Positions 1 through 9,821 are shown, counted from the stretch's first letter. The stretch is 64,000 nucleotides of DNA from Bacteroidia bacterium (GCA_026003255.1 BPGX01000007.1:62001-126000); one strand, 5' to 3'. A program made the numbers and translations. Notes: generated by a model not told the origin, from the sequence alone.

Positions 1-211
1 CTTCAATCTCTCGCTTGACCTGATGAGTAATTTCACCTGTATTTGATAAAATATCTTTTTGAACACTTTCTGAAGCTCTTTTGAATTCATTGATACCTTT
101 ACCTAATGTTCTGGCAATATTTGGTAAACCTTTACTTCCAAACAATAATAAAATAACAAACAAAATCATTAACACTTCACTCATTCCCAGATTTAAAAAC
201 AAAGGTATCAT
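1..211 (-). CDS. tatA: Sec-independent translocase TatA/TatB-like protein (3' end outside window)
   Basis: Partial minus-strand gene starting at the ATG at 209-211 and running off the left edge. About 70 residues are visible. A short hydrophobic N-terminal helix (LMILFVILLLFG) is followed by the conserved FGSKGLPNIARTLGKGINEF hinge and amphipathic helix, then a charged tail. This is the TatA/TatB family pattern: a pore-forming or receptor subunit that moves folded proteins with twin-arginine signals across the inner membrane. The start overlaps the stop of the upstream 37-codon ORF by 4 bases (ATGA), so the two are probably translationally coupled in an accA-microprotein-tatA operon. A second tatA lies at 51514-51699. 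TatA and TatB cannot be told apart from this fragment. Confidence 0.85.
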   Translation of the reverse strand, partial: MIPLFLNLGMSEVLMILFVILLLFGSKGLPNIARTLGKGINEFKRASESVQKDILSNTGEITHQVKREIE

Positions 212-321
212 TTTAATATCTTTTTATTAATAAACTTATACAAAACAACTACCCCAGTAATAAAAACTACGCCAATGAAAAAGAGAATGAAAAAATCTGA
301 TAAACTTATATCTTGTGCCAT
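208..321 (-). CDS. 37-residue single-pass membrane microprotein between accA and tatA
   Basis: A short ORF starts at the ATG at 319-321 and stops at 208-210. It encodes 37 residues: a polar N-terminus (MAQDISLSDF), a hydrophobic stretch of about 20 residues (FFILFFIGVVFITGVVVLYK) and a lysine-rich end. This looks like one transmembrane helix with a positive cytoplasmic C-terminus. It sits 8 bases after the accA stop and overlaps the tatA start by ATGA, which is operon-like spacing and supports real translation. I do not recognise a family. Co-transcription with tatA makes a membrane-associated role plausible, but that is inference from position only. Confidence 0.5.
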   Translation of the reverse strand: MAQDISLSDFFILFFIGVVFITGVVVLYKFINKKILK

Positions 322-329
322 ACCAAATA

Positions 330-1316
330 TTATAAATTAGCTTCTGCTAAATCATTGGTGTCAATTTCTTTAAATACTCCCATAGAAGTAAACTTCTCAA
401 TTCTTTGATTAATTCGCTCTTCAGGACTGATTTGCTTTAGTTCCGAAAGCACCTTCACTAATGTTTCTTTTACATACATAGCAGCTTGCTCCGGATTTCT
501 ATGGGCTCCACCTAAGGGCTCTGGTATTATTCCATCAATTAACTTTAATTCTAACATATCTTTAGCAGTAAGTTTCAATGCCTCAGCGGCTTTTTCTTTA
601 AACTGCCAACCTCTCCATAATATAGACGAACACGATTCAGGTGAAATCACAGAATACCAGGTATATTGCAACATATACACTCTATCCCCTACTCCAATTC
701 CCAATGCCCCACCACTTGCTCCTTCTCCAATGATAATACACACAACCGGAACTTTTAGTGAAAACATCTCCTGGATATTTCTGGCTATTGCTTCTCCCTG
801 CCCTCTTTCTTCTGCTTCCAAGCCAGGATAGGCACCCGGCGTGTCAATTAAAGTTACAATTGGCTTATTAAATTTTTCTGCCAAACGCATCAATCGCAAC
901 GCTTTTCTGTAACCATCTGGATTCGCCATCCCAAATCTCCTCAACTGGCGCATTTTAGTGTTTATACCTTTTTGATGTCCAATAAACATTACCGTTTCCC
1001 CATCTAAGGAACCAAAACCACCTACAATCGCTTTATCATCAGCAACATGCCGATCTCCATGAAATTCTATAAAATTACCACCAGTCAAATATTCAATATA
1101 TTGTAAAGTGTAAGGTCTATTGGGATGCCTACTTACTTGAACAGTTTGCCATGGTGTCAAATTTGAATATATCTCTTTAATCTTTTCTTGTATTTTTGTT
1201 TCTATATCCGAAATAGAAGAACTTAAATCCACTTTACTCTTTTCTTGTACTTCTTTTAATTTTTCTAATTGATGTTCAAGTTCTTCAATCGGCTTTTCAA
1301 AATCAAGATACTGCAT
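330..1316 (-). CDS. accA: Acetyl-CoA carboxylase carboxyltransferase subunit alpha
   Basis: The 328-residue product matches the length and sequence character of AccA. With AccD it transfers the carboxyl group from carboxybiotin to acetyl-CoA, giving malonyl-CoA for fatty-acid synthesis in the cytoplasm. The N-terminal helical segment ([18 protein letters not shown]) and the family core are visible: [49 protein letters not shown] and the oxyanion-hole region [20 protein letters not shown]. The start is the ATG at 1314-1316. It is first in a minus-strand run with the microprotein and tatA. The frame is intact and all core motifs are present. Confidence 0.97.
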   Translation of the reverse strand: MQYLDFEKPIEELEHQLEKLKEVQEKSKVDLSSSISDIETKIQEKIKEIYSNLTPWQTVQVSRHPNRPYTLQYIEYLTGGNFIEFHGDRHVADDKAIVGGFGSLDGETVMFIGHQKGINTKMRQLRRFGMANPDGYRKALRLMRLAEKFNKPIVTLIDTPGAYPGLEAEERGQGEAIARNIQEMFSLKVPVVCIIIGEGASGGALGIGVGDRVYMLQYTWYSVISPESCSSILWRGWQFKEKAAEALKLTAKDMLELKLIDGIIPEPLGGAHRNPEQAAMYVKETLVKVLSELKQISPEERINQRIEKFTSMGVFKEIDTNDLAEANL

Positions 1317-1492
1317 ATCTTTTTTCGCAAAGATATTGAATATTTTTATTAATTATTTCTTAACATTAAAATTACACCATTTGATGAATTGTTGATACTT
1401 CTGCAAAAATATAGACAAAACCATAATTATTTTAGATTTTTCTACTAATTTAACTTTTAATTTTTATCTTTTATTGTGGATAAAAATTTGTT

Positions 1493-1521
1493 TTTGTTCA
1501 TCAAAAAACATATTACCTTTG
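1493..1521 (+). promoter_or_regulatory. Bacteroidota-type promoter for the SprB-repeat adhesin
   Basis: A TTTG at 1493-1496 and TACCTTTG at 1514-1521 match the Bacteroidota -33 (TTTG) and -7 (TAnnTTTG) elements, separated by 17 bases. The ATG of the giant adhesin lies 36 bases further on. The rest of the 240-base gap from accA is AT-rich with no other feature that I can see. Confidence 0.6.
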
Positions 1522-1557
1522 TAACACAATTTCGTAAAATAAGTTAAATAAAATACT

Positions 1558-4500
1558 ATGAAAAAATATCTACTGATACTGATATTATTTACAGTTACTA
1601 TATACAGTCAAAACGACTATATAAGTAAGATTGCTTATTATAAATTTACTTTTGATTCCCTTATTGGTTTTGATGAACAAACCGCTCATCAACAAGCTTT
1701 ACAAACCAATTGTTTTGGTGAAGAATACAAAGTATTTATGTATTATGCTAAAAGAGAATTTATTAAACAAAAATATAATCTACATTCCGATGAAGAAAAT
1801 GTGTGGGAAACCACAATGACTTGGAAAGGAATCGGAGATAATAACAATCCTGTCCCTACCGGCACGCCTTGCGTCAATGAAGATTTTGAAACAGGGACAC
1901 TAACAGGTTGGACAAATACCACTGGTAACAATAGTAATTCTTGTACTATGGCAGGATGCTGTAATAATGGGGCTGGACTTGTCTGGATCTTGACTACACC
2001 ATTTACGGACCCTGTGGTAGGAACTATCCCTGCTTCGCCTTTCGGAGGCACCAAAGTTGCAAAAATAAACGATGCCGCTACTGGTGCAAAAGTAGCCCGG
2101 CTCACTCAAATTGTGCCTGTAACTGCATCCAATGCTTTGTTCCAATTTGCTTACGTCGCTGTCTTACAAAATCCAGGCCATTCATGTTGTAATCAACCTT
2201 ACATTAAAATCGATATTTCTACATGTAGCAGTTGTAATGCTTCCAATTGTAGTAATACTCCGCTCTCCTGTCCAAAAGTGGATATTTCTCCCCCTTCGTC
2301 AGGTTGTCCAGCATTGCCTGGTGGATGGACACAATCTGGTGGAGTTGCCTATACACCTACGTGGCAAATTGGTTCAGTGGATCTTACACAATACATTGGT
2401 CAATGTGTAATGATTCGTGTAACCGTTGGGGATTGTTCATTAGGCGGACATTATGGCTATTGTTACTTTGACGCTATTTGTAAACCGATGACACTAAATG
2501 TTAATGGCACTGATTTCCCAGCAGGAACTTCCAATGTATACGTGAGTTCTTGTGGAATATCTACTGCAACATTAACAGCACCAGCAGGTTTAGCGCCTTA
2601 CACATGGAATGGGCCTCCTGGTAGTGGGATTGTCAATAATAACAATCAAACAATCACTACTTCTGTAAGTGGAACTTACACTCTTACCATGAATCCTCCG
2701 GGAGTTTGTGCTCCCATAACAAAAACGGTTCAGGTATCTATTGCCCCCAATCCTAATGCAGGTTTTACTTTTCTTAACTCCTGTAACTCATATACACTTA
2801 ATAACACTGGTAGTTCATCTCCTGCCATTCAAACATACTCTTTCATAGGCACCTCACCACCCGGTTCATTTACCACCACAGCTAATACAAGTACTGTTAT
2901 CTTTCCCAATCCTGGCACGTATACTATCATGCAAACTGTTACAAACAGTGCTTCCTGTACAGCTACATATTCAACAGTAGTTAATGTGCCCACACCTCCT
3001 AATCCTGCATTTAGCATCAATAACCCTTTTCAATGTTTAAATAATAATTCTTTTATCTTTACTTCTTCCTATTCAGGCGGTATCCACCAATACTCATTTT
3101 CACCTACATCCGGTGCTCCACCTTCTTCTAACGCTCAAAATTATGGACCGGTTTCATTTTCTTCTGCTGGAAACTATACCGTTGTTCATTCGGTTACCGA
3201 CTTAGGTTGTACTATGACTACACAAAGTGTTATTACAATAAACCCAATTCCAGTAATATCAGCATCTTATACTAATGCCACTTGCGGTAATAATAACGGT
3301 ATTATTATTATCAATAATTTATCTCCTCCCGGTCAATTCGTCTCATTCTATCAATTTAATAGTAGTAATGTTCCAACTCCAACAATCAACAATGTTTCAT
3401 CTGGTACCCACACGGTAGGTATTACCAACAATTTTGGATGTTCTACTACAACCACTGTAAATATATCCAATACCCCACCGATTACAAACATTACTTACAC
3501 AAGTTATCCTGCTACTTGCGGAAATAATAATGGTGTAATTAATGTTACCAATGTAATAGGCGGAACTCCAGGTTATCAGTATGCCTTAAATAGTTCTTCT
3601 TATTCCTCCTCTCCTTCTTTCAATAACTTATCACCAGGAAATTATACACTCTTTGTAAAAGACATTATAGGATGTACTTACAGCACTAATGTCGTAATTA
3701 ACGCAGCGCCCGGGCCATCTGGCATTAATTATCAAACTGCCCCAAGTGCTTGTGTTGGAAGCACAGGGTCCTTTACATTAAATACGGTAATAGGAGGTAC
3801 CCCACCCTATTCTTATCAAGTAGATGGTATTGGAACAAATACTATTGTAACTTCTTTATCAGCAGGCCTTCATACTGTAGTAGTAACTGATGCTAACAAC
3901 TGTGTTTATTCTACTACCTTTAATATCTCTACAATACCCGGCCCCTCTTCTGCAACTGTCAACGTTACCAATGCTGCCTGTGGAAACAATAACGGAGGTG
4001 CTACTGTCATCAATGTATCTGGCGGTGCAAGTCCATATCAATATTCCTTCAATGGAGGCCCGTTCAGCTCTAACAATGCAATTTCAAATTTACCGGCAGG
4101 TATTCATAACGTAATAATTAAAGATATAAATTCCTGTACCTTGTCAGTAAATTTCAATGTTGCTAATATAGGCGGACCCACTGCTTTAAACTTCTCTACA
4201 ACAAATGTATCTTGTAATGGTGGGAATAATGGTTCTATAAGTGTTTCCACAACCGGCGGAACAGCGCCATACAACTACACATTAATGCCCAATAATATCA
4301 TAAATGGACTCGGAATATTCAATAATTTATCAGCCGGAACCTATACCCTTATCGTCAAAGACGCCAATAATTGTACGTATTCCAATACTACAACTATAAA
4401 CCAACCAGCACCACTATCTCTGACTCTTAATCCAACAAATGTTTCTTGTTATGGAGGAAATAATGGAGCGATAAATTGCACAGGAAGCGGAGGTACTGCT

Positions 4501-7500
4501 CCTTATCAATTTGCCTTAAATGGAGGTAGTTTTCAATCATCTTCAACATTCAATAACCTCTTTGCTGGTTATTACAATATTACCATAAAGGACAATAATA
4601 ATTGCTCTCTCACTCAAACAGTCCAAATTTCGCAACCAAACGATTTACAATTGTCCGTAACAACACAAAATGCGAATTGTATTGCTGCAAACGGCGCTGC
4701 CACAGTGAATGTTACAGGTGGAACGCCTTCTTATGCTTATAGTTGGAGTAGCATTGGTGGAAATTCTCCTATATCCAATAGTTTAACCGCCGGAAGTTAC
4801 TCAGTTACAGTAACCGACTTTAACGGATGTTCCAAAACAATTACTCTCACTATCAATTCTATACCGGGAGGTACAGCCATCGTTACAGCCGGTGCAAATG
4901 TTACATGCAAAGGATATAACAACGGTTGGGTCACTGTTGGATACATTGGCAACATGACACCACCAATAACTTATTCCTGGTCTAACGGACAAAATACTCA
5001 AACAGCAACTAACCTGGGCCCCGGCTCATACAACTGTACAATTCAAGATGTTTATGGATGTACCTCTTCTATTGGAGTAGGAATCACAGAACCCGATTCT
5101 TTGCACTTTAGCATATCTTCTAATCCTGCCTTGTGTTTTAACCAAAATTCTGGATCAGCCAATGTAAATTATATTAGTGGCGGAACTCCACCATTTACTT
5201 ATTCATGGACTCCAGGTGGACAAACATCTTCAACTGCAACAAATTTAATTGCCGGTACTTATTCTTGCATTATCACAGATTCCAAAGGATGTACTAAAAC
5301 TTATTCAATAAATGTTACCCAACCTTCATCAGTAAGTATTACTTCCACCGTAAATACTGCTTATTGCATGCAATCTAATGGTTCAGCCACAATATCTGCT
5401 TCAGGTGGCTTCCCTGCATATAGTTATACTTGGAGCACTGGTGCTACCGGTAATATCCTTTCTAATGTAGCAGCTGGTACATACACCGTTGTGGTAAATG
5501 ATGCTAACAATTGTACGAGTGTCTTTGGTATAACCATACCTAATACAAATGGACCTACTTTAACTGTAACTGGATACACAAATGTTTCTTGCTATGGCGG
5601 TAATAATGGTGTTGCTACAACATCTATCAGTGGCGGTGTACCTCCATATACCTATATGTGGAGCAATGGTCAAAATCTTGCCACTGCTGTAAACCTTTCA
5701 GCAGGTATTTACACCGTATCTGTATCTGACGCTGTCGGTTGCGTTGCATCAGCCAGTGTGCAGATTACTCAACCTCCAGCGTTATCATTAAATATTATTC
5801 CTCAAAATCCACTTTGTTATAATGCTAATAATGGTTCTGCAAATGCTGTTGTTAACGGTGGTACTCCTCCTTATTCTTATACATGGACACCTATTGGTGG
5901 CAATGGACCACAAGCCACTAATTTAACAGCGGGTACTTATATAGTAAATGTAAAAGATAATATGGGCTGTGCTATTAGTGGAACCACTCAGTTGAATAAT
6001 CCTCCTCAAATGCAAGCCAGTGTCAATTATACCAATGTAACCTGTAATGGCGCTTGTAATGGAATAGCTACAGCCAATGCCATAAACGCAAATGGTACCA
6101 TTACTTACTACTGGATAGGAGGCGTTTCTCCTCAAACAACCCCAGTTTTTAATAACTTGTGCCCTGGCAATTATACAGTCATTCTTACGGACCAGAATAA
6201 TTGTACAGCATCAGCGGTATTTAACATTACAGAGCCACCTGCATTAAACGCAACCATTACTAATTCAGCTAACGTAACCTGTTTTGGTGCTAATAATGGT
6301 TATGCATCTGTATTAGCAAATGGTGGTACTCCTTCTTATTCATATCAATGGTTACCTTCAGGAGGTAATGCTCCAACTGCCTCAAACCTTGCCCCTGGAA
6401 CATATACAATTAAAGTAACCGACTCTAAAAACTGTCAAGTTCAGCAAATTATCAATATTACTCAACCCACCCCATTACAAGTTTCAGTTAATATTACGAA
6501 TGTTTCTTGTTATGGATTAAATGATGGAAGTGGAATTGCATCCGCAACAGGTGGTACAGGTCCTTATAGCATATTGTGGTATCCAACATTACACAATACT
6601 TTCAATGCTACTAACTTACCAGCCGGCACTCATACCATCCAAGTGACAGATGCTAACAACTGTGTAACTACCATCACAACCATTGTTAATCAACCTCCAC
6701 AATTATTAGCCAATGTTACAACTACTAATTCTAATTGTAATATGAGTAATGGAAACGCATGCGTAACTGCATCTGGAGGCGCCGGGGGTTATTCTTATCA
6801 ATGGAGCGGAAGCCCCTCTTATACAAATGCTTGTATCAATAACATCTCAGCAGGAATATATACGGTAATGGTAAAAGATGCAAACAATTGCGTGGTATAT
6901 GCCAATGCAGTTGTAAATGATATTTCAGGGCCAGTTGTAACTATTCCTAATTATACCAATGTTTCATGCTATGGACAAAGCAATGGTGCGGCTCAAGCAA
7001 ATTTAAGTGGAGGTACTCCTCCATATAATATCGCATGGACGTATCAAGGGCAAAGTAGTTTGACTATAACTAATCTACCTGCTGGAAACTATGGTATTAC
7101 CGTAATTGACGCTGCTGGTTGTGTGGGCAGTGCCACTGTATCCATCTCTCAACCACCTCCATTAAATAGTGCTATTGGAAATGTAGGTCATGTGTCTTGT
7201 TTCGGTTTGAATGACGGAAGCGCTACAATGCTTGTGAACGGAGGAACGCCTGCATATACTTTCACATGGACTGGTAGTAGCGGTACACAAAACTCTCAAA
7301 CGGCCGTGAGTTTAATTGCAGGAAATTATACCTGTACCGTAAAAGATGCTAACGGATGTACTTCTACTCAAACTGTACAAATTTTACAACCTAATCCTAT
7401 TTCCATTGGAAGTTACACTATACAAAATGTATTATGTAATGGCGGTAATAATGGTCAAATAGCAGCCAACATAGTTGGCGGAACACCACCCTATACTTTT

Positions 7501-9423
7501 ACATGGAATCCATCAAATGTAAACGCTCCTGTTATTTCTAATCTGAGTGGAGGTAGTTATACCTTAAATGTCAACGATGGAAAATCTTGCCTTGCTACTT
7601 TCATATTCACAGTAACAGAACCTGCTCCACTTGTTTCAAACATTAACTCTTCTCCTGCTTATTGTGGAAATGCAGTTGGCACTGCTACTATTAATGTAAA
7701 CGGTGGAACGCCACCTTATCAATATCTCTGGAATACACCTAATCCTCAAAACACAAGTATAGCTATCAACTTGCCACCCAATACATGGACGTGTCAGGTA
7801 ATAGATGCTAATGGATGTATCATCAATCCAACTGTACAGATATTACCAACACCTAATCCAACTGTAACAAGTACATCTTATACTCCACCAATTTGTTATG
7901 GTCAACAAAATGGTGCAGCCGGTATTCAGGTAACAGGAGGAACTCCCCCATATACATACACGTGGTCTGCACCTTCAGGTGGTAACACAGCAACTTTAAC
8001 AGGTCTTGGTGCAGGTGTTTATCAGGTTTTCATTTCAGATAATGTAGGATGTAATACTTTTACCACTGTTACAGTAAATCAACCTAATCAAGTTGTAATC
8101 AATGCAACTCCCAATCATACTATTTGCTATGAAACAAACACACAGATTTTTGCAGCAGGTACAGGAGGTATTGCTCCGTATACCTACACATGGATTCCTT
8201 CTATTTACAACGGATCAGGACCTTATGTTGTACAACCCACTGTTTCGACTTCTTATACAGTGATGGCAAGTGATGCGAATGGATGCATTGCTCCTCCAAG
8301 AGTGATTACAGTGTTTGTAAACCCGCCACTTGCTGCTGTTGGAAAAACTTTAGACGTTTGCGATGCTCATGTGGCTGTCTTAACTCCAACTATCACCAGC
8401 TTAGGCAATGGAGGACCTTATCAGTTTTACTGGAGCGATGGGACAACAAATCCTTATGATAGCATTACAGTTAACCTCGCGTTAGGTAGTACTTATACCT
8501 ACTCCGTTTTAATCAAAGATGGTTGTACAATTCCCGATGCAATGGCAAGCTTTGTGGTTAATGTTAAACCTCTTCCTTCACCTACTTTTAGCATTATACC
8601 AAAAATTGGATGTAGTCCTGCACAAATTACATTCACTGCTATTGAAACAAATACAAATAGCATCAACAACTATAACTGGCATATTGAATATAATGCCGGA
8701 TTTATAGATACAACAGGTGGAGTGTATGATTATGATGCAACTGGCAATCCTGTCAGCGTAATACTTACAACAAATGGAAGTTACGCAGTAGGCGTTCTTG
8801 TGGGTAATCAATATGGATGTTATGTAAATTATCCTTTTATAGATAGTATCAAAGTATACCCCAAACCTATTGCAGCATTTACCTATAGTCCTTTTTATGT
8901 TGACATGGTTAATCCAGAAATAAGTTTTACTAATCAATCACAAGGAGCCAATTATTATACCTGGAATTTTGGAGATTATTCATCACAAAATAACATTTCA
9001 AATGATACTAATACGGTTCATTACTACCAATATGAAGGAACGTATATGGTTAATTTAATAGCATCAAATATTCATGGATGTAAAGATACAGCCAGTGCTA
9101 CTATTGAAGTTCGTCCACAATTTGCTGTTTATATCCCGAATACATTTACTCCAGATGGTAATGAGTTGAACGATGTATTTTATCCTGTTGGTATCGGAAT
9201 TATGGAAGATGAATATGAAATGTTGATATACGATAGATGGGGTAATCTGGTGTTTAGTTCCAATAATCTAAAAGTTGGTTGGGATGGAAGTATTAAAGGT
9301 GACCCCAATCCAAAAGATGGAGTATACTCATACAAAATAACACTTCTGGATGTTTTTGGAAATAAACATCAGTATGTAGGCCATGTATATTGTCAGGTGG
9401 TAGATAGAGATAGAGGAAGGTAA
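1558..9423 (+). CDS. Giant SprB-repeat surface adhesin with T9SS type B sorting domain
   Basis: This 2621-residue secreted protein begins with a signal peptide (MKKYLLILILFTVTIYSQ). Residues about 100-310 form a Cys-rich region that looks like a lectin/MAM-like beta domain. Two or three Ig/PKD-like modules follow. From about residue 565 to 2260 there are some 21-22 tandem repeats of 70-80 residues with the SprB signature: TNVSCYGxNNG, then GGTPPYxYxW, then an NLxAGxYxxxVxDxNGC end. A PKD-like module lies at about 2440-2520. The last 95 residues are a gliding-motility-associated (type B) T9SS domain (IPNTFTPDGNELNDVF, YDRWGNLVFSS, WDGS, DGVYSYKI). SprB of Flavobacterium johnsoniae is a mobile gliding adhesin, so attachment or gliding is the expected role. 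The frame is uninterrupted over 7.9 kb, a strong sign that sequence here is accurate. The gene has its own promoter and is not in an operon. Confidence 0.93.
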   Translation: MKKYLLILILFTVTIYSQNDYISKIAYYKFTFDSLIGFDEQTAHQQALQTNCFGEEYKVFMYYAKREFIKQKYNLHSDEENVWETTMTWKGIGDNNNPVPTGTPCVNEDFETGTLTGWTNTTGNNSNSCTMAGCCNNGAGLVWILTTPFTDPVVGTIPASPFGGTKVAKINDAATGAKVARLTQIVPVTASNALFQFAYVAVLQNPGHSCCNQPYIKIDISTCSSCNASNCSNTPLSCPKVDISPPSSGCPALPGGWTQSGGVAYTPTWQIGSVDLTQYIGQCVMIRVTVGDCSLGGHYGYCYFDAICKPMTLNVNGTDFPAGTSNVYVSSCGISTATLTAPAGLAPYTWNGPPGSGIVNNNNQTITTSVSGTYTLTMNPPGVCAPITKTVQVSIAPNPNAGFTFLNSCNSYTLNNTGSSSPAIQTYSFIGTSPPGSFTTTANTSTVIFPNPGTYTIMQTVTNSASCTATYSTVVNVPTPPNPAFSINNPFQCLNNNSFIFTSSYSGGIHQYSFSPTSGAPPSSNAQNYGPVSFSSAGNYTVVHSVTDLGCTMTTQSVITINPIPVISASYTNATCGNNNGIIIINNLSPPGQFVSFYQFNSSNVPTPTINNVSSGTHTVGITNNFGCSTTTTVNISNTPPITNITYTSYPATCGNNNGVINVTNVIGGTPGYQYALNSSSYSSSPSFNNLSPGNYTLFVKDIIGCTYSTNVVINAAPGPSGINYQTAPSACVGSTGSFTLNTVIGGTPPYSYQVDGIGTNTIVTSLSAGLHTVVVTDANNCVYSTTFNISTIPGPSSATVNVTNAACGNNNGGATVINVSGGASPYQYSFNGGPFSSNNAISNLPAGIHNVIIKDINSCTLSVNFNVANIGGPTALNFSTTNVSCNGGNNGSISVSTTGGTAPYNYTLMPNNIINGLGIFNNLSAGTYTLIVKDANNCTYSNTTTINQPAPLSLTLNPTNVSCYGGNNGAINCTGSGGTAPYQFALNGGSFQSSSTFNNLFAGYYNITIKDNNNCSLTQTVQISQPNDLQLSVTTQNANCIAANGAATVNVTGGTPSYAYSWSSIGGNSPISNSLTAGSYSVTVTDFNGCSKTITLTINSIPGGTAIVTAGANVTCKGYNNGWVTVGYIGNMTPPITYSWSNGQNTQTATNLGPGSYNCTIQDVYGCTSSIGVGITEPDSLHFSISSNPALCFNQNSGSANVNYISGGTPPFTYSWTPGGQTSSTATNLIAGTYSCIITDSKGCTKTYSINVTQPSSVSITSTVNTAYCMQSNGSATISASGGFPAYSYTWSTGATGNILSNVAAGTYTVVVNDANNCTSVFGITIPNTNGPTLTVTGYTNVSCYGGNNGVATTSISGGVPPYTYMWSNGQNLATAVNLSAGIYTVSVSDAVGCVASASVQITQPPALSLNIIPQNPLCYNANNGSANAVVNGGTPPYSYTWTPIGGNGPQATNLTAGTYIVNVKDNMGCAISGTTQLNNPPQMQASVNYTNVTCNGACNGIATANAINANGTITYYWIGGVSPQTTPVFNNLCPGNYTVILTDQNNCTASAVFNITEPPALNATITNSANVTCFGANNGYASVLANGGTPSYSYQWLPSGGNAPTASNLAPGTYTIKVTDSKNCQVQQIINITQPTPLQVSVNITNVSCYGLNDGSGIASATGGTGPYSILWYPTLHNTFNATNLPAGTHTIQVTDANNCVTTITTIVNQPPQLLANVTTTNSNCNMSNGNACVTASGGAGGYSYQWSGSPSYTNACINNISAGIYTVMVKDANNCVVYANAVVNDISGPVVTIPNYTNVSCYGQSNGAAQANLSGGTPPYNIAWTYQGQSSLTITNLPAGNYGITVIDAAGCVGSATVSISQPPPLNSAIGNVGHVSCFGLNDGSATMLVNGGTPAYTFTWTGSSGTQNSQTAVSLIAGNYTCTVKDANGCTSTQTVQILQPNPISIGSYTIQNVLCNGGNNGQIAANIVGGTPPYTFTWNPSNVNAPVISNLSGGSYTLNVNDGKSCLATFIFTVTEPAPLVSNINSSPAYCGNAVGTATINVNGGTPPYQYLWNTPNPQNTSIAINLPPNTWTCQVIDANGCIINPTVQILPTPNPTVTSTSYTPPICYGQQNGAAGIQVTGGTPPYTYTWSAPSGGNTATLTGLGAGVYQVFISDNVGCNTFTTVTVNQPNQVVINATPNHTICYETNTQIFAAGTGGIAPYTYTWIPSIYNGSGPYVVQPTVSTSYTVMASDANGCIAPPRVITVFVNPPLAAVGKTLDVCDAHVAVLTPTITSLGNGGPYQFYWSDGTTNPYDSITVNLALGSTYTYSVLIKDGCTIPDAMASFVVNVKPLPSPTFSIIPKIGCSPAQITFTAIETNTNSINNYNWHIEYNAGFIDTTGGVYDYDATGNPVSVILTTNGSYAVGVLVGNQYGCYVNYPFIDSIKVYPKPIAAFTYSPFYVDMVNPEISFTNQSQGANYYTWNFGDYSSQNNISNDTNTVHYYQYEGTYMVNLIASNIHGCKDTASATIEVRPQFAVYIPNTFTPDGNELNDVFYPVGIGIMEDEYEMLIYDRWGNLVFSSNNLKVGWDGSIKGDPNPKDGVYSYKITLLDVFGNKHQYVGHVYCQVVDRDRGR

Positions 9424-9429
9424 ACAGTT

Positions 9430-9468
9430 GGGAGTTTAGAAAAGTAAGTACTTTTATATTAAACTCCC
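9430..9468 (+). terminator. Two-tier hairpin just after the adhesin stop codon
   Basis: GGGAGTTTA at 9430-9438 pairs with TAAACTCCC at 9460-9468. Inside it AAAAGTA at 9440-9446 pairs with TACTTTT at 9449-9455, giving a long, almost continuous stem. It begins seven bases after the stop codon. No U-tract follows, so it may act as a 3'-end stabiliser instead of a classical intrinsic terminator. Confidence 0.5.
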
Positions 9469-9790
9469 CCACATTAAGATAAAAATCATTAAACCCAAAT
9501 TATTCATTTGGACTTTCTCAAATATTGTGATCTTCTTTGCTACCGATGGTTTTAGACAATGTTTACCTTCACCCTTCCACAGGTGGAAGGGTAGTTGTGA
9601 GAATAAAGAACAAGGCCGTCGTTGCGAGGAAGCATCGCTTCCGAAGCAACCTCTTGTGAAGTTGCCCCCCTTCCGTTTTACGGAAGGGCCTTCCACATCG
9701 CTATAAAAATAAAGAAAGGAGTGGAAGGGGAAGCAATCTCTTGTGAATAATCTTAATTTCTATTGCATAATTTGGGTTAAAATGTGGGGG
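9466..9790. mobile_element. MITE-like non-coding element with imperfect terminal inverted repeats
   Basis: The left end CCCCCACATT (9466-9475) is the exact reverse complement of AATGTGGGGG (9781-9790). A second block, AACCCAAATTAT (9492-9503), is the exact reverse complement of ATAATTTGGGTT (9767-9778). The 325-base interval has no credible gene. It is packed with palindromes and a duplicated 18-mer, unlike the bland AT-rich spacers elsewhere. It fills most of the 398-base gap between the adhesin and the convergent oxoamine synthase gene. This fits a miniature inverted-repeat element or a nested REP cluster. No target-site duplication is obvious, and the left arm has 14 extra bases between its two blocks. 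Confidence 0.5.
9571..9747. repeat. REP-like palindrome cluster
   Basis: Four nested palindromes are visible. ACCCTTCCAC/GTGGAAGGGT (9571-9592) has a 10-bp stem and 2-base loop. GTTGCGAGGAAGC facing GCTTCCGAAGCAAC (9621-9650) is imperfect. CCCTTCCGT/ACGGAAGGG (9668-9688) has a 9-bp stem. CCTTCCAC (9689-9696) pairs with GTGGAAGG (9721-9728). The 18-mer GAAGCAACCTCTTGTGAA (9643-9660) recurs with one change at 9730-9747. The GTTGCGAGGAAG...GAAGCAATCT layout resembles the short TTGCGAG...GAAGCAATCTC palindromes scattered in many bacterial genomes. Confidence 0.6.
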
Positions 9791-9821
9791 ATAATTTTTT
9801 TAAGAATATTTTATTTACGTG

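Noticed and set aside
3240-8330. Periodic repetitive DNA resembling an array
   Set aside because: The period is about 225-240 bases with coding drift at the DNA level. It is the SprB protein repeats, not CRISPR, and no cas gene is present.
9454-9696. An 80-codon minus-strand reading frame across the palindromic element
   Set aside because: It is made of the palindromes themselves, has no recognisable protein character and overlaps the hairpins. It is an accident of GC-rich repeats.
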